Assembly (NCBI GenBank): GCA_024636585.1
Contig: JAGXGS010000071.1
Location: 1-64,000 of the forward strand
DNA length: 64,000 bases
Direction: 5' to 3'
DNA from: Thiogranum sp.
GTDB taxonomy: Bacteria; Pseudomonadota; Gammaproteobacteria; DSM-19610
Under the pieces are notes generated by a model. The model worked only from the letters and a program-made list of their open reading frames with translations, searched no databases and was not told where the DNA came from. Each line of letters begins with the position of its first letter. The stretch's first letter is position 1. Positions 12,438-19,930 of the stretch are shown one piece after another. A program made the translations under genes and the position numbers.

Positions 12438-13025
12438 GTGAGCAACCATAACATGAATGCCATTCTGGAGCGGATCAAAGATCTGCAGGGCCAGCTCGAG
12501 GATGAACTCAATGCCCGTCAGGAACAGCTTGGCTACGAGCTACAGGACCGGAAGGTCCGCTTCACCCGGTCCATTCGCGAGCTGCACCGGGAATATAAGA
12601 CGGGGCTCCTCGAGTTTTTCGGCACCGCCTCCATCCGTCACGTTCTTGCCGCGCCCATCATCTATAGCCTTGTCGTGCCGCTGGCGCTGCTGGATCTTTC
12701 GGTGAGCATTTATCAGCACCTGTGTTTTCGTGCGTTTCGCATTCCACGCGTGCGGCGCAGTGATTACGTCATTGTTGACCGGCATCAGCTGTCCTACCTG
12801 AATGTCATCGAGAAAATCAATTGCGTTGATTGCGGCCACGGGAATGGTGTCATCGCATTTGCCGGGGAAATCGCCGCGCGCACCGAACAGTACTGGTGTC
12901 CGATTAAACATGCACGCCGGGTGCTGAACCCAAACAGCTGTTTCGCTCGTTTCGCCGATTACGGCGATGCAGCCGCTTTTCGTCGCTTGCAGCCCGACCT
13001 GCGCAAGGATCTGGGAGGCGATTGA
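12438..13025 (+). CDS. Unknown membrane protein with CxxC...CxxxH motif
   Basis: I do not recognise this 195-residue protein. Residues 7-55 are charged and helical (probable coiled coil: IKDLQGQLEDELNARQEQL). Residues 67-95 are strongly hydrophobic with a proline in the middle (APIIYSLVVPLALLDLSVSIYQ), probably one or two membrane passes. The C-terminal part has C129-x2-C132 followed by G-H-G-N-G and then YWCPIKH (C154, H158), which could bind zinc or another metal. The start is taken as GTG at 12438 because AAAGG lies upstream; an ATG at 12453 would remove five residues. It stands alone, divergent from accA and convergent with rlmJ, in the segment separating accA from dnaE. Confidence 0.75.
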   Translation: MSNHNMNAILERIKDLQGQLEDELNARQEQLGYELQDRKVRFTRSIRELHREYKTGLLEFFGTASIRHVLAAPIIYSLVVPLALLDLSVSIYQHLCFRAFRIPRVRRSDYVIVDRHQLSYLNVIEKINCVDCGHGNGVIAFAGEIAARTEQYWCPIKHARRVLNPNSCFARFADYGDAAAFRRLQPDLRKDLGGD

Positions 13026-13030
13026 AGCCG

Positions 13031-13891
13031 TCAACGCACAGGTCCGGCCTGGTCGCCAACCAGTTCGCGGATTCGATAATGTCCCTCACCTGCCTCGCCC
13101 AGCACGTTGGCGAGATACGGCAGCAGCAGTTCCATTTCATCGCGCAGTCCCCAGGGCGGATTGACCACCAGCATGCCGCAGGCGGTCATGCCATAGCCGC
13201 GGCTATCGCTGCGGATACCGAGTTCAAACAGCTGCACGCGGGGGATGCCGCTGGCGACAACTGACCGCTCCAACACCTCGATACGGTTGCGTTCCACGAC
13301 TGGATACCAGATGGCATAGACACCGGTGGCAAACCGGCGGTGCGCTTTCAGCAAAGTATCCACTACCGCCTGATAGTCAGTCTTGAGTTCATAGGACGGA
13401 TCCATGAGCACCAGTCCGCGACGCTCCAGTGGCGGCATCAGGCCAATACAGCCCTGGAATCCATCACCGGTAGTCACCCTGACGTTCCGCTGACCGGCAA
13501 ACGCCGCCTGCAGCAGGGCGGAATCCGTGGAATGTGCTTCGAACAGGCACAGCCGGTCGTTCTTGCGCAGCAACTGCGCAGCCAGCCACGGCGAACCCGG
13601 ATACCGATGGAGATCATCGGAATCATTGAAAGCACGCACCAGCCTCCGGTAGTCGATCAGCGCCCCCGGCAGGTCATCACGCGTCCATAGCTTCGCAATC
13701 CCGTTGGTGAATTCCAGGGTTTTCTGCGCCTGCGGGTCCTCCAGCAGATAGCCTCCGGCGCCCGCATGGGTATCGATGTAACACAGGGATTTGTCTTTGC
13801 GGGTCAGATAACGCAGCACCCGCACCAGCACCAGATGCTTGAGCACATCGGCGAAATTACCCGCATGAAATGTATGGCGATAACTCAACAT
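13031..13891 (-). CDS. rlmJ: 23S rRNA (adenine(2030)-N6)-methyltransferase RlmJ
   Basis: The 286-residue protein methylates A2030 of 23S rRNA with SAM. The family start MLSYRHTFHAGNFADVLKH is present, followed by YIDTHAGAGGYLL (SAM site), GSPWLAAQLLRKNDRL and the catalytic VLMDPSYELK, a variant of the N6-methylase DPPY motif. GMLVVNPPWGL near the C-terminus is also conserved. E. coli RlmJ is 280 residues. Single gene, convergent with the unknown membrane protein and divergent from the response regulator. Confidence 0.93.
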   Translation of the reverse strand: MLSYRHTFHAGNFADVLKHLVLVRVLRYLTRKDKSLCYIDTHAGAGGYLLEDPQAQKTLEFTNGIAKLWTRDDLPGALIDYRRLVRAFNDSDDLHRYPGSPWLAAQLLRKNDRLCLFEAHSTDSALLQAAFAGQRNVRVTTGDGFQGCIGLMPPLERRGLVLMDPSYELKTDYQAVVDTLLKAHRRFATGVYAIWYPVVERNRIEVLERSVVASGIPRVQLFELGIRSDSRGYGMTACGMLVVNPPWGLRDEMELLLPYLANVLGEAGEGHYRIRELVGDQAGPVR

Positions 13892-14012
13892 GTTGGCAAT
13901 GATAGGGGTAGCAGAGGCTATTTGTCTTTCTTATCAAGAAATTCGGTCCAAAACCGATACGTTTGGCTATTCGGTTTCGAATTCACATGTATTAACGGAA
14001 CAAGCGAATTGT

Positions 14013-15263
14013 ATGGACATGAAAACAGATCCGACCGCCTCGCTTCAATCGACTGAAGCCACAGAAAAACCTACCTTGCTGATCGTTGACGACTCCCGGC
14101 TGATGCGTCACACCCTGAAGAAGATGCTTAACGACGACTTCAATCTGGTGGAAGCCGTAGATGGGGAAGACGGTTGGGAAAAGCTGCTGGCGGAGCCACG
14201 GATCGAAGCTGTGTTCAGCGATTTATCCATGCCGAACCTCGACGGATATGGACTGCTGGAACGTATTCGCAAGGCCGCGGAAGCACGCATCAATATTCTG
14301 CCTTTCATCGTCATTACCGGAAAGGAAGGAGACGATCAATCGCTGCTGGAGGAAGTCAGGAAACATGGCGCCAATGACTTCGTCAGCAAGCCGTTCAAGA
14401 CCGATGACATCATTTCCAAAACCAGGGCATTTCTGACGCGATCCACAGAAACGCCAACAGAGACTCCAGTCGAAATCAGCGACGAGAGTGTTCGGCTGGC
14501 AGCCGAGGAAGACGCGCGCCTTATCGCAGAACAGGCCGAAGCACAGCGTTTGGCCGCCGAAGCCGAAGCTCAGCGTCTGGCCGAAGAAACTGCCCGTCAG
14601 GCCGCCGAGGACGAAGCACGCCGTATCGCCGAACAGGCCGAAGCGCAGCGTTTGGCCGCCGAAGCCGAAGCTCAACGCCTGGCTGAAGAAACTGCCCGTC
14701 AGGCCGCCGAGGAAGAAGCGCAGCGCGTCGCGGAACAGGCCGAAGCCCAGCGTTTAGCCGCCGAAGCCGAAGCTCAACGCCTGGCCGAAGACGCTGCCCG
14801 TCAGGCTGCCGAGGAAGAAGCGCGCCTTATCGCAGAACAGGCCGAAGCGCAGCGTCTAGCCGCCGAAGCCGAGGCTCAACGTCTGGCCGAAGACGCTGCC
14901 CGTCAGGCTGCCGAGGAAGAAGCGCAGCGCGTCGCGGAACAGGCCGAAGCGCAGCGTTTGGCCGCCGAAGCCGAAGCTCAACGCCTGGCTGAAGACGCTG
15001 CCCGTCAGGCTGCCGAGGAAGACGCGCGCCGTATCGCGGAACAGGCCGAAGCCGAAGCCCGGCGTCAGGCCGCTGTAACAGAGGCCCGACGCCAGGTAGA
15101 AGAAGCCGCCCAAAAGGCCGCTATCGAACCTCCTCCTTTCACGCTACTGGAGCGATTCGGCGTGCGTGTTGCACTGCCCTTCATACACATCAGCCATGTT
15201 GTGCTGGACATTCCATCGGATGAACAGTATGCAACCCTGCGCAAGCGCCTGAAGCGGAAGTAA
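14013..15263 (+). CDS. Response regulator with five-copy Ala/Glu-rich coiled-coil repeat
   Basis: The 416-residue protein has an N-terminal receiver domain (about 20-143): acidic pair D26-D27, phosphoacceptor D70 in FSDLSMPNLDG, T102 and K126 in SKPFK. From residue 164 to about 347 it consists of five 34-residue repeats built from AEQAEAQRLAAEAEAQRLAE-type blocks plus a partial sixth, predicted to be one long charged helix like TolA. The last 55 residues are different: a hydrophobic stretch (FGVRVALPFIHISHVVLDI) and a basic end (LRKRLKRK). There is no DNA-binding or enzymatic output domain. ATG 14013 is chosen; the frame is open upstream but runs into rlmJ, and a second ATG is at 14019. No histidine kinase is adjacent. 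The output, perhaps scaffolding or surface attachment, is unknown. Confidence 0.85.
   Translation: MDMKTDPTASLQSTEATEKPTLLIVDDSRLMRHTLKKMLNDDFNLVEAVDGEDGWEKLLAEPRIEAVFSDLSMPNLDGYGLLERIRKAAEARINILPFIVITGKEGDDQSLLEEVRKHGANDFVSKPFKTDDIISKTRAFLTRSTETPTETPVEISDESVRLAAEEDARLIAEQAEAQRLAAEAEAQRLAEETARQAAEDEARRIAEQAEAQRLAAEAEAQRLAEETARQAAEEEAQRVAEQAEAQRLAAEAEAQRLAEDAARQAAEEEARLIAEQAEAQRLAAEAEAQRLAEDAARQAAEEEAQRVAEQAEAQRLAAEAEAQRLAEDAARQAAEEDARRIAEQAEAEARRQAAVTEARRQVEEAAQKAAIEPPPFTLLERFGVRVALPFIHISHVVLDIPSDEQYATLRKRLKRK
14502..15053 (+). repeat. Five tandem 102-bp coding repeats plus a 42-bp partial copy
   Basis: A 102-base unit (34 codons) recurs five times in phase; the marker string TGCCCGTCAG begins at 14591, 14693, 14795, 14897 and 14999. 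Copies differ by scattered substitutions (for example ETARQ versus DAARQ, ARLIAEQ versus AQRVAEQ) but no indels. A partial sixth copy begins at 15012. The unit lies wholly inside the response regulator gene and keeps the reading frame, so copy-number change would alter the protein length without a frameshift. Confidence 0.95.
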
Positions 15264-15283
15264 TCGCAGCGTCGGACTGTCAG

Positions 15284-15862
15284 TCAGAACTTGACCTGGC
15301 CTGCGACATGATGCTTTCCCTCTACGTGCACAGTACTTGCCTGCGGCCCCATTTCACCGGATTCCTCGGCGAAGTGCACCTCGTCCCCCACGTGAAGTCG
15401 ATTGAAATCGGCATCCACCACGCTGTTGCGGTGAAAATACACCAGCCGTCCGTCGGCTGTTTCAATCCTGCCAAAGTTGCCGGCCGGAGATAGCTCGGCA
15501 ATACGCCCGTGCGGTGGTATCTGGTGGGTTTTCACCTTCTTGCGGCGACGTCGTACATGCGCCTCCAACTGACGCTGCATGGCATCGAAGGCGTCGCGAA
15601 TCGCTACGTAGATGTCTTCATAGGCGTGCTGATCATGCGGTTCCCGGTTGGCGACGAGTTCCGCACCCGGTATCCGCAGGTCAATACGGATGTGGTAAAG
15701 ATTGCCTTTGTTATGACGTTTGTGGTGCCAGTCTATCGATACCCGGCAGCTTATAATGTCGCTGTAAAATCGATCAAGCTTATCAACCTTCTCTCGGATC
15801 CGGGTCTCCACCGCTTCGGACCGTTCAAAATCTCTAAAAACGATTTCCAGAGGGATTTTCAT
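15284..15862 (-). CDS. HPF/RaiA-type ribosome-associated protein fused to a cold-shock-like domain
   Basis: The 192-residue protein has an N-terminal ribosome hibernation factor domain (about 1-105: PLEIVFRDFERSEAVETRIREKVDKL, then HIRIDLRIPGAELV and the DIYVAIRDAFDAMQRQLE helix), a basic linker (RRRRKKVK, 104-111) and a C-terminal OB/cold-shock-like domain (118-182) with NFGRIE resembling RNP1 and LVYFHRNSV resembling RNP2. HPF proteins bind the 30S decoding region and silence ribosomes; the cold-shock part should bind single-stranded RNA. GGGAGGA precedes the ATG. The gene is alone, convergent with the response regulator. The long HPF of other bacteria has a different C-terminal dimerisation domain. 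Confidence 0.85.
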   Translation of the reverse strand: MKIPLEIVFRDFERSEAVETRIREKVDKLDRFYSDIISCRVSIDWHHKRHNKGNLYHIRIDLRIPGAELVANREPHDQHAYEDIYVAIRDAFDAMQRQLEAHVRRRRKKVKTHQIPPHGRIAELSPAGNFGRIETADGRLVYFHRNSVVDADFNRLHVGDEVHFAEESGEMGPQASTVHVEGKHHVAGQVKF

Positions 15863-15904
15863 GCAGCTTGTCCTCCCGCATTAGCGCGCTCTGTTAGGAA
15901 CAAC

Positions 15905-15931
15905 AGCACACACCGCTTTTTGGCGTGTGCT
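15905..15931 (-). promoter_or_regulatory. Stem-loop in the 5' leader of the HPF/cold-shock gene
   Basis: On the minus strand AGCACACGCC and GGTGTGTGCT form a ten-pair stem with a single G-U wobble around a seven-base A-rich loop. On the plus strand the wobble becomes an A-C mismatch, so the structure fits the minus-strand RNA better. It lies 43 bases upstream of the HPF start. It is followed by no U-run, so it is more likely a leader structure than a terminator. The AT-rich stretch at 15931-15956 just upstream is the likely divergent promoter region. Confidence 0.4.
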
Positions 15932-15989
15932 TTAATTAATATTAGTCAGATTTTAATGTCCCACCACCCGAACGGACCAGGAGACAGTA

Positions 15990-16313
15990 ATGGAAGCAAG
16001 ATCTTGTCAGGCGGGAGGCAGAGATACAGGGACAGGCCGAATGTCATCTGCCTGTTTGTCAAATCAACAACCGGATGAACCGGAAATTCCACCCGGTTTC
16101 CCGCCCGAAGAACCGGCTCCGAACCCGCCACCGGGGATGCCGCCTGAACAGCCGGAGGAAATTCCCGGTGAACAGCCGCCGGAAGCGCCACCCCAACAGC
16201 CGATAGAGGTGCCTCCGGACAGCCCGCCGGAAACGCAAGCAGGACACTCGTCATTGCGATGCCTAGACCCGAAGGGTGAGGTACTCATGATGAACCCCGC
16301 AGGGATTCTATGA
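15990..16313 (+). CDS. Small proline-rich hypothetical protein
   Basis: The 107-residue frame starts with ATG six bases after a good Shine-Dalgarno (AGGAGA). Residues 27-84 are a low-complexity Pro/Glu/Gln array with repeats of the type PPE-x-P, PPGMPPEQPEEIP and PPEAPPQQP. There is no signal peptide or membrane segment. Short proline-rich proteins of this style are annotated in other gammaproteobacteria, but I know of no function. The last 20 residues (after ETQAG) lose the composition, so the true end or a frameshift is uncertain. It is convergent with dnaE, 26 bases away. Confidence 0.5.
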   Translation: MEARSCQAGGRDTGTGRMSSACLSNQQPDEPEIPPGFPPEEPAPNPPPGMPPEQPEEIPGEQPPEAPPQQPIEVPPDSPPETQAGHSSLRCLDPKGEVLMMNPAGIL

Positions 16314-16339
16314 GCGAAGCGCGGCAATCTGTTGATCGT

Positions 16340-19300
16340 CTAGTAAATTATTCTCACCCGCTCTTCGCCGGCCAGTTCGCGCAGCCGATGCAGCAGTTCA
16401 TCAGTCGGATGCACGCACCATTGTTCGCCGAGCGTGAGGTGCGCCTGAGCGGATGCGCCCTGATACTGGATGCCGACCGGGCAGCTGCCTTCGCAGAATG
16501 GTGATAATACCGTGGCCAGGGAACTGACGAAGCCGTTGCCGGCTTTTGTTTCGCCGACTTCGACTATGAGACGTTTGGCGTAGACTTCACGCGCCTGATC
16601 GAATTCGAAAATCTTGTCGGCATTGCAGCGCATGCTGCCGGAGAAGTCATCGAAGGCCAGCGTGCCCTGGATGACCAGCACCTTGTCGTTGGCCAGCAGC
16701 GCGCGATACTGATCGAACACTTTACTGAAAATGCGAATTTCCATACGTGCACTGCGATCATCGAGGGTGATGAACGCCATGCGCGCACCGCTCTGGGTAT
16801 TGCGGGTGCGAAAATCCACCACCAGACCCGCGATTACCACCGGCTTCTCCTGGCTTTTGTAACGCGAGGCACCGGCGCTGGGCGTCTCTTCGTTGAGTTC
16901 CGCCAGCGGCCCGCTGATGATGCTGGCGAGCTCGCTGCGGTAGCGGTCGATGGGGTGTCCGGTCAGGTACAGGCCGAGCGTTTCCTTTTCTCCCGCCAAT
17001 CGCTGCTGTTCGTCCCATTCAGGAACATCGAGAATCGTCGGTGTGTACTGCGCAGTTGGCGCGGCCAGGTCGCCGAACATATCGCTCTGGCCAGCGGCTG
17101 AATCACGCAATGCCTGCTCAGCGGATTTCAGTGCTTCAGGCAATTGTGCCATCAGCAGCGCACGGTGTTTGCCAACCTGGTCCAGTGCGCCAGCCTTGAT
17201 CAGCGCTTCGTAGACGCGCCGCGTGATCTTGCGTGAATCCACGCGCCGGCACAGGTCGAACAGTGACTGGAATGGACCGTTGGCCAGGCGCTCCTGGACG
17301 ATCACTTCAATGGCCGCTTCGCCGACGCCCTTCACGGCGCCCAGCCCGTACACTACCGTGCCATCCCCTTCCACACCGAACGCATAACCGGAGCGGTTGA
17401 TATCCGGTGCCACTACCTCGAGCTGCATGTGGCGGCATTCATCGATAAGGGTTACGACCTTGTCGGTGTTGTCCATATCCGCTGACAGAACCGCTGCCAT
17501 GAATGGCGCCGGATAATGAGTCTTCAGCCAGGCGGTCTGATAGGACACCAATGCGTAGGCAGCGGAATGGGATTTATTGAATCCGTAGCCGGCGAATTTT
17601 TCCATCAGGTCGAAAATATAGGTGGCAGTTTTTTCCTCCACCCCGCGTTTCAGCGCGCCTTCGGTGAAGATGGTGCGCTGCTTGGCCATTTCCTCCGGTT
17701 TCTTCTTGCCCATGGCGCGGCGCAACAGATCGGCGGCGCCCAGCGTGTAGCCGGCCAGCACCTGCGCGATCTGCATGACCTGTTCCTGATAAAGAATCAC
17801 GCCATAGGTGGGCTGCAGAATGACTTCAAGATCCGGATGCGGGTATTCGACCCTGGCGCCGTGTTTGCGATTGATGAAGTCGTCGACCATGCCGGATTGC
17901 AGGGGCCCGGGACGGAACAGGGCGACCAGCGCGATGATCTCCTCGAAGCAGTCGGGCTGCAGCCGTTTGATCAGATCCTTCATGCCGCGCGATTCCAGCT
18001 GGAATACTGCGGTAGTCTGATACGCCTTGAGCAGGTCGAAAGTCGCGGCATCTTCCAGCGGCAGCATGGTGATATCCAGCGGCGCTTCACCGCGTTCGCT
18101 GCGCTGTTTGTTGACGGTCTGCAAAGCCCAGTCGATGATCGTCAGGGTGCGGAGACCGAGAAAGTCGAATTTAACCAGGCCTACTGCTTCGACATCATCC
18201 TTGTCGAACTGGCTGACGATATTGATACCGCCCTGTTCGCAATAGATGGGGGTGAAGTCGGTCAATTTGGTTGGAGAAATGACCACGCCGCCGGCATGCT
18301 TGCCGGCGTTGCGTTTCAGCCCTTCCAGCGAACGCGCGAGATCCAGCAGCGTGCGCACCTCATCGTCCTCGTCATAAAGCGTCTGCAACGCTTCTTCCTG
18401 CTTGAGCGCCTTGTCCAGCGTTATACCGATTTCGAAGGGAACCAGTTTGGCAATACGGTCTACGAAACCATAGGGATGTCCGAGCACTCGCCCGACATCA
18501 CGCACCACAGCCTTGGCCGCCATGGAACCGTAAGTGATGATCTGCGATACCTTGTCGCGCCCGTAATGTTCAGCGACATACTCGATCACGCGGTCGCGCC
18601 CTTCCATGCAGAAGTCGACATCGAAGTCGGGCATCGACACACGCTCCGGATTAAGAAAGCGTTCAAACAGCAATTCGTATTTCAGCGGATCGAGATCCGT
18701 GATGGTCAGTACGTACGCCACCAGTGAACCGGCACCGGAACCACGTCCCGGTCCCACCGGCACGCCGTTGTTCTTGGCCCAGCGAATAAAATCCGCAACG
18801 ATCAGGAAGTAACCGGGGAAGCCCATGGATATGATGACATCCAGTTCGAGCTCCAGACGTTCATCGTAGGGCTTACGCAATTCCGCGAAACCCGGCGCCG
18901 CGGTATCGAATAACTTTGCCAGCCGCGCCTCGAGTCCCTCGCGCGCCTGGCTGCGGAAGTACTCCTCCATGGTCAAACCTTCCGGCACCGGAAAATCCGG
19001 AAGATAGTTTTCGCCGAGCGTCAGCTCCAGATTGCAGCGGCGGGCGATTTCGACGCTGTTTTCCAGCGCTTCCGGCAGATCTGAAAACAGTTCCTGCATT
19101 TCTTCCGGCGTGCGCAGGTATTGCTGATCGGAATGGCGATGCGCGCGGCGCGGGTCATCCAGCGTGCGGCTGTCATGGATGCACACCCGAGCCTCGTGGG
19201 CCTCGAACTCCTCGCGACGCAGAAAATGCACGTCATTGGTGGCCACCACCGGCGTGGCGAAGGCGCTCGCCAGGTCCACCGCAGCGTGCAGGTAATCGTC

Positions 19301-19930
19301 TTCCCCGTCGCGGCCGGTGCGTTGCACTTCGAGGTAATAATGATCCGGAAATAATTCCAGCCAGAACTGCAACCGCTGTTCGGCCAGTTCCCGGTTGCCG
19401 GCCAGCAAGGCTGCGCCCACATCGCCCTCTCTGCCGCCCGACAAAGCAATCAGTCCGGCGCTGGAACCCTGCAACCACTCGGGCCGGAGCATCGGGATCG
19501 ACTGGTGCTGGCCCTCGAGGTAAGTGCGCGAAACCAGCTCGGTGAGGTGCTTGTAGCCCTCGGCGTTTTTGCACAACAGCACCAGACGAAACGGCTTGTT
19601 GGGCTGATCCGGATTCCACAGGCGCATGTCCACGCCGATGATCGGTTTGACGCCGGCGGCCATCGCTGCGCGATAGAACTTGACCATCGCAAACAGGCTG
19701 CTCTGATCGGTAACCGCCACCGCCGGCATGCCCGCTTCGGCGACCGCTTTGACCAGCGGCTTGATGCGCACCACGCCATCCACCAGCGAATATTCGGTGT
19801 GTAAATGCAGATGAACAAAGCCCGGACCCATTGACGAAGTGTCAGGCTTTGCGGGCTCTGTTTCAAGGCTTGACATGCGCGTCATATCAGCACCGGGATC
19901 AGGTCTGGCCATGGGCATCCGCAGGCTCAT
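16340..19930 (-). CDS. dnaE: DNA polymerase III subunit alpha
   Basis: The 1196-residue replicative polymerase has the N-terminal PHP domain (FVHLHLHTEYSLVDGVVRI), the polymerase palm with GPGRGSGAGSLVAYVLTITDLDPL and the catalytic PDFDVDFCMEGRD, FQLESRGMKDL, RPGPLQSGMVDDFINRKHG and GYGFNKSHSAAYALVSYQTAWLKTHYP in part, then the OB domain near residue 1010 (VVIAGLVVDFRTRNTQSGARMAFI). ATG 19930 has GAGGG seven bases upstream but overlaps the hydrolase by 32 bases and gives a 35-residue extension before the family start; ATG 19885 or 19876 are alternatives. Encoded after rnhB and a hydrolase gene, close to the standard lpxB-rnhB-dnaE order. Confidence 0.97.
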   Translation of the reverse strand: MSLRMPMARPDPGADMTRMSSLETEPAKPDTSSMGPGFVHLHLHTEYSLVDGVVRIKPLVKAVAEAGMPAVAVTDQSSLFAMVKFYRAAMAAGVKPIIGVDMRLWNPDQPNKPFRLVLLCKNAEGYKHLTELVSRTYLEGQHQSIPMLRPEWLQGSSAGLIALSGGREGDVGAALLAGNRELAEQRLQFWLELFPDHYYLEVQRTGRDGEDDYLHAAVDLASAFATPVVATNDVHFLRREEFEAHEARVCIHDSRTLDDPRRAHRHSDQQYLRTPEEMQELFSDLPEALENSVEIARRCNLELTLGENYLPDFPVPEGLTMEEYFRSQAREGLEARLAKLFDTAAPGFAELRKPYDERLELELDVIISMGFPGYFLIVADFIRWAKNNGVPVGPGRGSGAGSLVAYVLTITDLDPLKYELLFERFLNPERVSMPDFDVDFCMEGRDRVIEYVAEHYGRDKVSQIITYGSMAAKAVVRDVGRVLGHPYGFVDRIAKLVPFEIGITLDKALKQEEALQTLYDEDDEVRTLLDLARSLEGLKRNAGKHAGGVVISPTKLTDFTPIYCEQGGINIVSQFDKDDVEAVGLVKFDFLGLRTLTIIDWALQTVNKQRSERGEAPLDITMLPLEDAATFDLLKAYQTTAVFQLESRGMKDLIKRLQPDCFEEIIALVALFRPGPLQSGMVDDFINRKHGARVEYPHPDLEVILQPTYGVILYQEQVMQIAQVLAGYTLGAADLLRRAMGKKKPEEMAKQRTIFTEGALKRGVEEKTATYIFDLMEKFAGYGFNKSHSAAYALVSYQTAWLKTHYPAPFMAAVLSADMDNTDKVVTLIDECRHMQLEVVAPDINRSGYAFGVEGDGTVVYGLGAVKGVGEAAIEVIVQERLANGPFQSLFDLCRRVDSRKITRRVYEALIKAGALDQVGKHRALLMAQLPEALKSAEQALRDSAAGQSDMFGDLAAPTAQYTPTILDVPEWDEQQRLAGEKETLGLYLTGHPIDRYRSELASIISGPLAELNEETPSAGASRYKSQEKPVVIAGLVVDFRTRNTQSGARMAFITLDDRSARMEIRIFSKVFDQYRALLANDKVLVIQGTLAFDDFSGSMRCNADKIFEFDQAREVYAKRLIVEVGETKAGNGFVSSLATVLSPFCEGSCPVGIQYQGASAQAHLTLGEQWCVHPTDELLHRLRELAGEERVRIIY

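Noticed and set aside
14502-15053. Regular 102-bp repeats that could suggest a CRISPR-like or satellite array
   Set aside because: The repeats are directly adjacent with no spacers, keep one reading frame and translate to a 34-residue coiled-coil unit. They are coding repeats.
17516-18727. 403-codon open frame on the plus strand
   Set aside because: It lies entirely antisense to dnaE, whose conserved motifs are unambiguous, and its translation has no recognisable domain.
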